From NCBI GenBank assembly GCA_025925615.1, contig JAICLN010000017.1, positions 1 to 20,829 on the forward strand: 20,829 nt of DNA, given 5' to 3'. Positions 14,537 to 20,829 of the stretch are shown piece after piece. The position numbers and the translations under genes are program-made. The notes under the pieces are model-generated. The model had not been told where the DNA came from, made no database searches, and worked only from the letters and a program-made list of their open reading frames with translations. The first letter of the stretch is position 1. Each line of letters starts with the position of its first letter. The stretch comes from Actinomycetospora sp. (GTDB lineage Bacteria; Actinomycetota; Actinomycetes; Mycobacteriales; Pseudonocardiaceae).

Positions 14537-15193
14537 ATGTCTCGAAGTACTCACGGGTCGCTGACGCGCGCCCTGACCCGCCGGACGGCCCAGATCACGC
14601 TGGTCGGGGCGCTCGCGGCGGCCCCGCTGGCGCTGGCCGCCGGCACCGCCTCGGCCACCGACTGGGACGCCATCGCCCAGTGCGAGAGCAGCGGCAAGTG
14701 GAACACGAACACCGGCAACGGCTTCGGCGGTGGGCTGCAGTTCACCGACTCGACCTGGCACGCCTTCGGCGGCTCGGGCAGCCCTGAGGACGCCAGCCGC
14801 GAGCAGCAGATCCAGGTCGCCGAGAAGGTCAAGGCCGGGCAGGGCATGGGCGCCTGGCCGGTCTGCTCGAAGAAGGCCGGGCAGACCTCGAACGCCGCCG
14901 ACGACTCCGGTTCGACGTCGTCGTCGTCCGGCTCGAAGGCCGGCGGCTCGAAGGACAGCAGCACCAAGAACAGCGGCACCGAGGACAGCAGCACCAAGAA
15001 CAGCGGCACGGCCGGCAGCGCGACCGCGCAGCCGGCCGCTGCGGCTCCCGGTGGCGCCTACACGGTCGCGTCCGGCGACACGCTCTCGTCGATCGCGGAG
15101 GCGCACGGCACGGACACGGCGTCGATCGCCTCGCGCAACGGCATCGCCGACCCCGACCGGATCTCTCCGGGGCAGCAGCTCGTGATCGGCTGA
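14537..15193 (+). CDS. rpf: Resuscitation-promoting factor: secreted transglycosylase-like domain plus LysM
   Basis: The predicted protein has 218 residues. A twin-arginine-free signal peptide covers 1-40 (hydrophobic [18 protein letters not shown], then TDWD). The Rpf domain (about 41-111) resembles lysozyme: [15 protein letters not shown] carries catalytic Glu50, with Cys49 and Cys110 (WPVCSKK) forming the disulfide. A Ser/Gly/Thr-rich linker with a 10-residue repeat follows (about 115-172), and a LysM peptidoglycan-binding domain ends the protein ([18 protein letters not shown] to [10 protein letters not shown], 175-218). Rpfs cleave peptidoglycan and revive dormant actinobacterial cells. 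The start at 14537 sits just after GAGAGG and gives a complete signal peptide. A long structured leader and a CRP-like site lie upstream, and a strong hairpin follows the stop. Confidence 0.93.
   Translation: MSRSTHGSLTRALTRRTAQITLVGALAAAPLALAAGTASATDWDAIAQCESSGKWNTNTGNGFGGGLQFTDSTWHAFGGSGSPEDASREQQIQVAEKVKAGQGMGAWPVCSKKAGQTSNAADDSGSTSSSSGSKAGGSKDSSTKNSGTEDSSTKNSGTAGSATAQPAAAAPGGAYTVASGDTLSSIAEAHGTDTASIASRNGIADPDRISPGQQLVIG
14953..15009 (+). repeat. Tandem 27-nt exact repeat in the rpf linker (period 30)
   Basis: The 27 bases at 14953-14979 recur at 14983-15009 and encode DSSTKNSGT twice. This is a linker-length repeat that could change copy number in frame. Confidence 0.85.
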
Positions 15194-15207
15194 TCCCGAC
15201 CGACGGT

Positions 15208-15245
15208 CGCGACGGTCCTCCTCCGCGATGGAGGGGACCGTCGCG
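15208..15245 (+). terminator. Strong terminator hairpin after rpf
   Basis: CGCGACGGTCC (15208-15218) pairs perfectly with GGACCGTCGCG (15235-15245). CCTCC and GGAGG extend the stem inside around a 5-nt loop, with one bulged T. It begins 14 bp after the rpf stop. No T-tract follows. Confidence 0.8.
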
Positions 15246-15349
15246 CCCGCGCGACGGTGACCCCGGCCCCCGACAGCGGCGGCGCCGGGCCCGACCTCGT
15301 GAGACAGGGTCGAACTCATCACGTCTACGTCGGGAGAATCCCGCCGCGG

Positions 15350-15355
15350 TAGCGT
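15350..15355 (+). promoter_or_regulatory. Candidate -10 of the leaderless CGNR gene
   Basis: TAGCGT ends 7 nt before ATG 15363, which places the transcription start at the start codon. No Shine-Dalgarno is present. Confidence 0.5.
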
Positions 15356-15362
15356 GAGCAGC

Positions 15363-15953
15363 ATGTCCTGGTCCACGACGACGCGCTACGGGTCCACCGT
15401 GGCCGACGGCGGGTTGGCCCTCGTCCAGGACCTCATGAACACCATCCCCGCCGGGCGCCCCCGCGCCGCGGACCTCCTCCAGGACGTCGCGACGGCGCAG
15501 GGATGGGTCGACACCGCGCTGGCCGACTGGGCCCGGGCGACCGGCCACTCGGCGCCGGCGGTGGTCCTCGACGAGCGCGGGCTCGAGGAACTGCAGGCGC
15601 TGCGCGCGGACCTGCGCAGCGCGGTCTCCGCCACCGAGACGTCGTCGTCCGCACCCGAGCTGCGGAACGCGTCGATCGGACTGTCCCTGGGCGCCGACGG
15701 ACGGGCGGACCTGCACCCGCGCGGGCAGGGCTGGCGGGTCCTGGTCGGACAGATCCTCATCGAGGTGCTGGAGGCCCAGCGGGCCGACACCTGGCGGCGG
15801 CTGAAGGCCTGCCGCAACGACCGCTGCGCCGTCGCGTTCTACGACCGCTCGCGCAACAACAGCGGCGCCTGGCACGACGTGCGCGTCTGCGGCAACGCCG
15901 TCAACCTGCGCGCCTCGCGTGCCCGCCGTCGGGCCGCGACCGCTGCCGAGTGA
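15363..15953 (+). CDS. CGNR zinc-finger domain protein (ABATE N-terminal domain), putative transcriptional regulator
   Basis: The predicted protein has 196 residues. The N-terminal 130 residues form the ABATE-type helical domain (LALVQDLMNTIP, LEELQALRADLRSAV), thought to be a stress-sensing region. The C-terminal zinc-finger is KACRNDRCAVAFYDRSRNNSGAWHDVRVCGNAVN (with breaks), containing Cys150, Cys155 and Cys176. The usual WCSM Cys is replaced by His171 and the Arg of CGNR by Ala, so it is a C-C-H-C variant. The family is common in actinobacteria and assumed to bind DNA or RNA. ATG 15363 is preferred over GTG 15354 because of the -10 spacing. A hairpin follows the stop. Confidence 0.85.
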   Translation: MSWSTTTRYGSTVADGGLALVQDLMNTIPAGRPRAADLLQDVATAQGWVDTALADWARATGHSAPAVVLDERGLEELQALRADLRSAVSATETSSSAPELRNASIGLSLGADGRADLHPRGQGWRVLVGQILIEVLEAQRADTWRRLKACRNDRCAVAFYDRSRNNSGAWHDVRVCGNAVNLRASRARRRAATAAE

Positions 15954-15958
15954 CGCGG

Positions 15959-15979
15959 CGCCCGGCTCGTGGCCGGGCG
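15959..15979 (+). terminator. Hairpin after the CGNR gene
   Basis: CGCCCGGC (15959-15966) and GCCGGGCG (15972-15979) form an 8-bp perfect stem with a 5-nt loop, starting 6 nt after the stop codon. Confidence 0.65.
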
Positions 15980-16229
15980 AGCCAGCGGCGCGTTCGCTCG
16001 GACAGAAGCAGCGAGAGCGCCGTTCGCTCCGAGCCAGGATCGGGGTCAGGAGGGCGAGTCCGGAAGGAACGGGGTTTACCTCGGCCTGACTCCGGCTAGT
16101 CCGGCGCGCTGCGGTCACCCGATCGCGGGGGAGCCGCGGCGCAGTCGCGGGGGGACACGCTCGGGCCGGTCGACGAGGCGGCCGGGTCGGGCGTTCCGGT
16201 GGTCCACTTCGACGTTCCGGGAGAGCGCC
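15980..16229. other. Intergenic region upstream of the methyltransferase gene
   Basis: This stretch has no convincing gene. CGTTCGCTC occurs at 15991-15999 and again at 16021-16029, a 30-bp step. TTTACC (16075-16080) with TAGTCC (16097-16102) at 16-bp spacing is a weak promoter candidate for the next gene. GGGAGAG (16219-16225) serves as its ribosome-binding site. Confidence 0.4.
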
Positions 16230-16805
16230 GTGTCCGACGTGCTGACCTTCACCCGCGAGTTCGTCCGGTCGCCCTGGACGACCGCGTCGCCCCTGCCGAC
16301 CTCGGGCGCCGCGTGCGACGTGGCGCTCGCCCCGCTGCCAGCCCGCGGTGACCCCGTGGTGCTCGAGCTCGGCGCCGGCGCCGGCGCGACCAGCGCGATC
16401 GTCCAGCACCGCCTCGCCGGCCGAGGCCGACACCTGGCGGTGGAGGTCAACCCGCGGTTGGCCGCCGTGCTGGCGCAGCGGTTCCCGGCCGTGGAGGTGG
16501 TCTGCGCCGAGGCGGTCGTCGCGCTGGCCGACCTCGCGACGCGCGAGACCCGGGTGGACCTCGTGTTCAGCACGCTGCCACTCAGCCTCGCCGAGGACCG
16601 CGGGTTCGTGGCCGCCGCCGCGGCGTTGCTGACGCCCGGCGGCGCCCTGACCCAGGTCCAGCACAGCTGGGCGCGGCTCCTGCCCTGGGCCCGGGCCGCC
16701 GAGCAGGCCCTGCACGAGGTGTTCGAGGAGGTCGTCGTCAGCCGCACCGTCTGGCGCAACGCGCCCCCGGCCACGGTGACCATCGCGCGTCGGCCCCGCC
16801 GGTGA
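16230..16805 (+). CDS. SAM-dependent methyltransferase, phospholipid N-methyltransferase (PmtA)-like
   Basis: The predicted protein has 191 residues. Motif I for SAM is VVLELGAGAGATSAIVQHRL (residues 43-62, with break), and the acidic end of beta-2 is in LAVEVNPRLAAVL. DLVFSTLPLSL sits where PmtA and KsgA-type enzymes have their post-motif IV. The N-terminal TREFVRSPWTTASPLPTSGA resembles the PmtA start, which reads as FLRNP...GAIAPSS. PmtA methylates phosphatidylethanolamine; in actinobacteria the substrate of such proteins is unknown. GTG 16230 has GGGAGAG 4 nt upstream. The stop overlaps the next start (GTGA), so the two genes are translationally coupled. Confidence 0.8.
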   Translation: MSDVLTFTREFVRSPWTTASPLPTSGAACDVALAPLPARGDPVVLELGAGAGATSAIVQHRLAGRGRHLAVEVNPRLAAVLAQRFPAVEVVCAEAVVALADLATRETRVDLVFSTLPLSLAEDRGFVAAAAALLTPGGALTQVQHSWARLLPWARAAEQALHEVFEEVVVSRTVWRNAPPATVTIARRPRR

Positions 16806-17569
16806 CCCGCGCGCTGCGGCGTCGCGTCCCGGGGGCACCGGCGGACGTGCTGCTGCGCGGCGACGGGGCGCCGACGGTGGTCGTGGTGCCGGGGCTGGGA
16901 CTCTCGGTCGACGCCTGGCGCGCGCCCGCACTGCTGCTGGCGACGCAGCTGCGCATCGGCGTCGGCGTGATTGCCCTGCCCGCCCACGGCCTCCCGGCCC
17001 GCCGGGACGAGGCCGTGGATCCGGCCTCCTCGGCCGACCGCCTGCTCACGCGCCTCGACGCGCTCACCGAGGGCCCGGTGGTGCTGGTCGGCCATTCGGC
17101 GAGCTGCCAGCTCGTGGCCGAGGCCGCGCGGCGGGAGCCCGGCCGGGTCTCGTCCCTGGTCCTGGTGGGGCCCACCACCGACCCTCGCGCGCCGACCTGG
17201 CCCCGGCTCGCCGCCCGCTGGCTGGCCACGGCGCGGTACGAACGGATCGGCCAGGTCCCACTGCTCCTGCGCGACTACCCGCACAGCGGGCTGGCGACCT
17301 TCGCCCGGGCCATGGACGCCGCGCGGCGGCACGCGCTCGCACCGGTGCTGGCCGGGCTCCCCCAGCCGGTGCTGGCGGTGCGGGGACGCCACGACCACAT
17401 CGCGCCGCCCGGATGGCTGGAGGAGCTCGCCGCGCTGCGTCACGGCATCGACGCCGCCACGCTCCCGGCGGGTGGGCACATGGTCCCGATCACGCACCCG
17501 CACGAGCTCGTCGAGGTCCTCGTGCCCTTCCTGGCGGCCGTCAGGCCGCCGGGCCCGCGGCGAGGGTGA
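16802..17569 (+). CDS. Alpha/beta hydrolase
   Basis: The predicted protein (255 aa) has the alpha/beta hydrolase core without cap elaboration. The oxyanion region is VVVVPGLGLSVDAWR. The nucleophile is Ser99 in VLVGHSASCQLV (GHSAS elbow), with Asp198 in VRGRHDHIAPP and His226 in LPAGGHMVPITHP completing the triad. No signal peptide is seen, so it is cytoplasmic. Substrates may be esters, lipids or lactones. GTG 16802 overlaps the methyltransferase stop by 4 nt, which implies a shared function, possibly in lipid modification. The 3' end overlaps the convergent protease gene by 29 bp. Confidence 0.87.
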   Translation: MTRALRRRVPGAPADVLLRGDGAPTVVVVPGLGLSVDAWRAPALLLATQLRIGVGVIALPAHGLPARRDEAVDPASSADRLLTRLDALTEGPVVLVGHSASCQLVAEAARREPGRVSSLVLVGPTTDPRAPTWPRLAARWLATARYERIGQVPLLLRDYPHSGLATFARAMDAARRHALAPVLAGLPQPVLAVRGRHDHIAPPGWLEELAALRHGIDAATLPAGGHMVPITHPHELVEVLVPFLAAVRPPGPRRG

Positions 17570-18731
17570 CGGTCGCGCTCTGTGTGGCACCCGACGCGTC
17601 GAGCCAGCTGATCCGGACCCGGTCCCCGACGTGGTGTGTGGCCAGCACGGACGACAGCTGGTCGGCGCCGGACACGGTCTGCCCGTCGACGGAGACCACG
17701 ACGTCGCCGGCGCCCAGCCCGACCCCGGCGGCCGGCGAGCCGGTCACGACACCGGCGATGGGCGCGCCGTCCTGGCCCGCGGCCGACTCGGCGGTGGGCG
17801 CGTCCTCGCCGGAGGCGACCTGGACGCCGAGGAACGCCGGGTAGCCCTGGTGGACGGTCCCGTCCTCGACGCCCGAGGTGATCTGGCCGGCGATCCGGAG
17901 GGCGGTGGCGATCGGGATGGCGTAGCCGGTCGTGGGCTCCGAGCCCGCGGGGTTCGCGGCGGTCCGGTACTCCGGCCCGGATGCTGCCGAGGCGGCGGTG
18001 TCGATGCCGATCACGGCCCCGTCCGCGGAGAGCGGGCCGCCGGAGTCCCCGGACTCGACGTCGGCCCGGACCTCGATCATCCCGGCCAGGTTCTCCGCGT
18101 TCGCGGTGGACGTCTCGTCCGCCGCGGTGATCGTCCGGCCGAGGGCGACGACGGTTCCCGAGGCCGCCGAGGGCGTCCCGCCGGCGCCGCCCGCGTTGCC
18201 CACGGCCGTCACCGCGGTGCCCGGGCCCACGGCACCCTGGGCCGCGGGGGAGGCCGGCGTCGCGGGGGTGAGACCCGAGGCGCCCCGGAGCTGGAGGACG
18301 GCGACGTCGTCGGTGGCGTCGGTCCCGACGACCGCGGCGGTGTAGGTGCGCCCGCTGGTCACGTCGGTGACGGCGATCGACGTCGACCCCTGGATGACGT
18401 GGTTGTTGGTGAGGATCTCCCCGCCCGGCGTGAGGACGACGCCGGTGCCCGCGGCCTTCCCGGTGCCGTAGTCGAGGACGGTGTCGATGTCGACGACCCC
18501 GGTCGCCTGCTGCGCCGTCGCCGTCGCCGTCGCCGTCGCCGTGGCTGCCGCCGTTGCCTGCGCCGCCCGGCCGTCGTGGCGGTCGGCGGCGGCGACGGTC
18601 GCGTCCGGGACGGCGGCGTCGATCGCGGCGACCGTCGAGGCCCCCGCTCCGAGCGTGAGGGCGACGGCGACGGCCGCCAGCGCCCGGCGTCGTCGGGAGT
18701 TCGCGAGTGCGTGGTGCGGCGCGCGGTCCAT
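17541..18731 (-). CDS. HtrA/DegP-like trypsin-type serine protease with PDZ domain
   Basis: The predicted protein has 396 residues. One hydrophobic helix (about 17-38) follows a basic RRRR and acts as signal or anchor; the rest would be extracytoplasmic. The linker holds an Ala/Thr repeat (about 60-73). The protease domain spans about 78-285 with the triad His111 (TNNHVIQG), Asp142 (DDVAVLQL) and Ser230 (SGDSGGPL). A PDZ domain covers about 299-393 (FLGVQVASG, then GVVTGSPAAGVGLGAGDVVVSVDGQ). HtrA proteins handle misfolded envelope proteins or process specific targets. A GAGGTGG lies just before ATG 18731. It overlaps the hydrolase gene tail-to-tail. Confidence 0.92.
   Translation of the reverse strand: MDRAPHHALANSRRRRALAAVAVALTLGAGASTVAAIDAAVPDATVAAADRHDGRAAQATAAATATATATATAQQATGVVDIDTVLDYGTGKAAGTGVVLTPGGEILTNNHVIQGSTSIAVTDVTSGRTYTAAVVGTDATDDVAVLQLRGASGLTPATPASPAAQGAVGPGTAVTAVGNAGGAGGTPSAASGTVVALGRTITAADETSTANAENLAGMIEVRADVESGDSGGPLSADGAVIGIDTAASAASGPEYRTAANPAGSEPTTGYAIPIATALRIAGQITSGVEDGTVHQGYPAFLGVQVASGEDAPTAESAAGQDGAPIAGVVTGSPAAGVGLGAGDVVVSVDGQTVSGADQLSSVLATHHVGDRVRISWLDASGATQSATVTLAAGPAA
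18514..18543. repeat. Hexanucleotide repeat (GCCGTC)x4 plus GCCGTG
   Basis: Five hexamer units lie inside the HtrA-like gene and encode the Ala-Thr repeat in the linker after the membrane helix. Slippage would change linker length in frame. Confidence 0.85.
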
Positions 18732-18810
18732 GGTCCACCTCGGCTGGGCCCTCGGCCCTCGCACCAAGGAGTACACGCGGAAGGGAAGAGTCGTCTGTGA
18801 CGTGGGCGGC

Positions 18811-18831
18811 GGCCGGCTGAGAACGCCGGTC
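18811..18831 (-). terminator. Hairpin after the RibD-C/DHFR-like gene
   Basis: GGCCGGC (18811-18817) and GCCGGTC (18825-18831) form a 7-bp stem with one G-T wobble and a 7-nt loop, just 3' of the minus-strand stop at 18836. Confidence 0.4.
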
Positions 18832-18835
18832 CTCC

Positions 18836-19432
18836 TCAGCGGCGGACGGTGTAGTGCAGGTGCAGCACGCGGTCGCCCTGGACGACCTGGTCGGGGTCGT
18901 CGAGCAGCACGGTGCCGGTGTGGCTGCCGAAGAAGCGCACGCCCTCGCCGAGGACCACGGGCACGACGTCCATCGCGACCTCGTCGACCAGCCCGGCCGA
19001 GAACGCCTGTCCGCCGAGGTCGCCCGCGGTCACGCACACCAGGCCGTCACCCGCGAGCTCCTTCGCCCGCGCGATGCCGGCCTCCACCGAGTCCGCGACG
19101 TGGAACGGCGCGTCCGGGTGGGCGTCGAGCCACTCCGGCGGCAGCGGCCGGTGCGTGACGACGACCAGGTGGTCGCCGGCGGCCGGCTTCCCGTCCCAGC
19201 CGTCGGTGGTGTCGAACAGGTGGCGCCCGATCAGCGTGACGTCGACGGCGTCCCAGAAGGGTTGCACGTATCCGAGCGACGCCTCCGAGACGCGGAACGT
19301 CCACCCGCTCGGGCGCGCGACCAGCTCGCGGTCGCCGTTGACGTACCAGTCGAACAGCGGCCCGACCGAATCGTCGGGACGGGCGATGAACCCGTCGACC
19401 GACACGACCGCCTGCATGATGACCCTGGCCAT
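18836..19432 (-). CDS. RibD C-terminal / dihydrofolate reductase-like family protein
   Basis: The predicted protein has 198 residues. It opens with MARVIMQAVVSVDGFIARPD, the beta-1 strand and loop of the RibD-C fold, and contains VDVTLIGRHLFDTTDGWDG, VVVTHRPLPPEW, GLVCVTAGDLGGQAFSAGLVDE and VPVVLGEGVRFFG, which together match the family. Members bind NADPH-like cofactors; substrates are rarely known. A GAGGAG lies 6 nt before ATG 19432. The gene starts 28 bp after the SDR stop on the same strand, so the two are probably co-transcribed. It is a distant second copy of the fold found at 8322-8915, not a tandem duplicate. Confidence 0.87.
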   Translation of the reverse strand: MARVIMQAVVSVDGFIARPDDSVGPLFDWYVNGDRELVARPSGWTFRVSEASLGYVQPFWDAVDVTLIGRHLFDTTDGWDGKPAAGDHLVVVTHRPLPPEWLDAHPDAPFHVADSVEAGIARAKELAGDGLVCVTAGDLGGQAFSAGLVDEVAMDVVPVVLGEGVRFFGSHTGTVLLDDPDQVVQGDRVLHLHYTVRR

Positions 19433-19460
19433 GTCCTGCTCCTCGAGATCGACGGGTGGG

Positions 19461-20411
19461 TTAGCGGTCGTGTCGCCGCAGCCAGGCAACGTAGTCCGCG
19501 ACGGCGAGCCCGACGTCGTACTCCCGCCGGAAGCCGGTGTCCCCGTGGAGCCGGGTGATGTCGAGGTACTCGTCCCGCGGCCGGTCCGGGTTGCGCCCGG
19601 GCGGGAGGGTGATGTCGGCGCCCGGGACCGCGGCGTTGATCGCGGCGACGGCCTCGTCGTAGCGCGCCGGTAGCCCGCTCGAGACGTTGTAGACCCGGTG
19701 GTGCAGGTGCTCCGCGCACATGAGCAGCGCGATGGCGCGGCCGCAGTCCTTGACGTAGCAGAGGTCCGTGACGTCCTCGGCGAAGGCGGGTGGGCGGGGC
19801 GGGGTGAGGTCGGCGTCCTCGCCCCACACCGCCGCGCTGAGCAGGCGGGGGAGCGCGAAGAAGGGGTTGTCGGGGAGGCCGAGCGGGCCCCAGACGGTCC
19901 CGATCCGCAGGCTGATCGCCTCGAACCCGGCCTGGTCGCCGACGAGCGTGGCGAACAGCTCCGCGGTCTTCTTGACCACCGGGATCCGGTGCACGGCCAC
20001 GGCGGGCAGCGGGGCGCCCTCGGTGAACGGCAGCTCGCCGACCCCCGCGTACGCCGCGATCGTGCTCGCGACGGCGACCCGGCGGACGCTCCACGCCCTC
20101 GCCGCCGAGAGGACGCCGAGCAGGCCGAGGGTCTCGAGGCGCAGGTACTCGACGGGGTCGGGGTGGTCGTGGGGCGCCGCCGCCAGGTGCACGATCCCGG
20201 TGATCGGGTGCCGCTCGCCGAGGGCGGACAGCGCCGCGGCGTCCGTGGTGTCCACGGTCTCGACGACGAGGCGGTCGGCCGGTTCGCCGGCGAGGAACTC
20301 GGGCAGCGCGGTGGACCGGTGCGCGGTGAGTACGACCGGTTCGCCCAGGTCGAGCAGCGCCCGCGCCGTGTGTGAGCCGATGGACCCCAGGCCGCCCGTC
20401 ACGAGGATCAT
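19461..20411 (-). CDS. NAD-dependent epimerase/dehydratase (extended SDR), catalytic Tyr apparently missing
   Basis: The predicted protein has 316 residues. The NAD-binding motif is [16 protein letters not shown] (TGGxGxxG at 5-12), followed by [12 protein letters not shown] and [12 protein letters not shown], the regions of the adenine loop and the catalytic Thr/Ser. The expected YxxxK site reads IPVVK, with Ile143 in place of Tyr and Lys147 kept; Tyr121 or another residue might substitute. [16 protein letters not shown] and [15 protein letters not shown] are family-like. ATG 20411 follows TACCGT (complement of 20419-20424) by 7 nt, suggesting a leaderless message. It lies 25 bp after the AraC-type regulator gene. 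The substrate is unknown. Confidence 0.87.
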   Translation of the reverse strand: MILVTGGLGSIGSHTARALLDLGEPVVLTAHRSTALPEFLAGEPADRLVVETVDTTDAAALSALGERHPITGIVHLAAAPHDHPDPVEYLRLETLGLLGVLSAARAWSVRRVAVASTIAAYAGVGELPFTEGAPLPAVAVHRIPVVKKTAELFATLVGDQAGFEAISLRIGTVWGPLGLPDNPFFALPRLLSAAVWGEDADLTPPRPPAFAEDVTDLCYVKDCGRAIALLMCAEHLHHRVYNVSSGLPARYDEAVAAINAAVPGADITLPPGRNPDRPRDEYLDITRLHGDTGFRREYDVGLAVADYVAWLRRHDR

Positions 20412-20418
20412 GGTGTCG

Positions 20419-20424
20419 ACGGTA
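20419..20424 (-). promoter_or_regulatory. Candidate -10 of the leaderless SDR gene
   Basis: The minus-strand TACCGT lies 7 nt before the ATG at 20411, between the AraC-type stop and the SDR start, so SDR can be transcribed separately from the regulator. Confidence 0.5.
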
Positions 20425-20436
20425 GGGCCGGGTCGA

Positions 20437-20829
20437 TCACCGCTCTTGTACGGAACGGCCGTCCGCGCCGCGGAGCATCGGTCGCCAGGACGCGGTGTGG
20501 TCGTGCCCGCAGTTGCACGCGGAGCCGTACTGCGCGAGCACCTCGCGCGGCGTGGCCCCGGCGAGCCGGCGGCACTCCCGGGACAGGTGCGCCTGGTCGT
20601 GGTAGCCGGCGTCGACCGCCCACTGCGCCAGGTCGACGTCGGGCCCGCCCGGCCCGGCCACCGACGCCTGCACCCGCGCGATGAAGCCCTGGAACCGCAG
20701 GACGCGTTCCAGTTCCTTGGGGCCGACGCCGATCGCCGCCCGGCACCGCCGGCGCAACTGGCGCTCGGAGATCGACAGCATGGCGGGCAGCGTCGCGGTC
20801 CCGCCGCGCCACGGCATGAGGTTCGCGAC
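20437..20829 (-). CDS. AraC-family regulator, C-terminal DNA-binding part (5' end outside window)
   Basis: The minus-strand frame runs open to the window edge, so only the last 131 residues are visible. The AraC/XylS DNA-binding domain is clear: first helix-turn-helix in [22 protein letters not shown] (with break), the [11 protein letters not shown] linker helix, and the second HTH in [26 protein letters not shown]. After it comes an unusual tail, [16 protein letters not shown], with a CxCxHxH cluster. The N-terminal effector domain is beyond the window. The adjacent same-strand SDR and RibD-C genes are candidate targets. Confidence 0.88.
   Translation of the reverse strand, partial: VANLMPWRGGTATLPAMLSISERQLRRRCRAAIGVGPKELERVLRFQGFIARVQASVAGPGGPDVDLAQWAVDAGYHDQAHLSRECRRLAGATPREVLAQYGSACNCGHDHTASWRPMLRGADGRSVQER

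Noticed and set aside
15991..16029. CRISPR-like spacing of CGTTCGCTC at a 30-bp step
   Set aside because: Only two 9-bp copies are present; there is no array and no cas gene.
14829..16931. 700-codon antisense frame across rpf, the CGNR gene and the methyltransferase
   Set aside because: It crosses three real genes and two terminator hairpins and has no coherent domain.

Overview
The window is chromosomal DNA from a very high-G+C actinobacterium. The pointers are near-universal G/C third codon positions, an actinobacterial coproporphyrin-dependent heme pathway (with the actinobacterial His/Tyr/Trp pattern in coproheme decarboxylase), a secreted Rpf-LysM protein, a CGNR zinc-finger protein, a stand-alone LigD-type polymerase, and many leaderless genes. 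A Pseudonocardiales-type organism is my best guess, but this is inference. I see no rRNA, tRNA, CRISPR array, insertion sequence or phage gene.

Layout. (1) 1-2562: end of hemE, then cgoX (hemG/hemY type) and chdC (hemQ), which are heme-synthesis genes on the + strand. (2) 2581-3371: msrB and a small one-TM protein on the - strand. The TM gene diverges from a LigD-polymerase-like gene (3397-4428) that is followed 10 bp later by an FAD monooxygenase (4439-5665). (3) 5766-8915: a small basic protein, a group II PLP decarboxylase (-), an unrecognised protein resembling the N-terminal domain of FtsK/Tra translocases, and a RibD-C/DHFR-like protein. (4) 8902-10868 (-): a purple-acid-phosphatase-like metallophosphoesterase and a TetR regulator. 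(5) 10996-14081 (+): a three-gene operon divergent from tetR, encoding an FAH-family enzyme, an MBL-fold hydrolase and a MetE-core-like zinc enzyme. A perfect 16-bp inverted repeat brackets its promoter. (6) 14082-15245: a long regulatory region with a CRP-like site and several RNA stems, then a secreted Rpf with LysM, then a strong terminator hairpin. (7) 15363-17569: CGNR protein, a PmtA-like methyltransferase and an alpha/beta hydrolase with overlapping stop/start. (8) 17541-20829 (-): an HtrA-like PDZ protease, a RibD-C/DHFR-like protein with an epimerase-like SDR, and the C-terminal part of an AraC regulator.

The heme genes encode consecutive non-iron steps of the coproporphyrin branch; ferrochelatase (cpfC) is not in the window. 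The tetR/FAH/MBL/MetE-like module looks like a substrate-inducible catabolic unit of unknown substrate and is the best candidate for an undescribed system. The rpf upstream region has architecture that suggests cAMP-CRP control plus RNA-level control. Many genes start 6-8 nt after a TA(C/G)CGT or TAGCCT -10 element, so leaderless transcripts appear common here. All functional calls rest on reading motifs by eye; no search or folding program was run.
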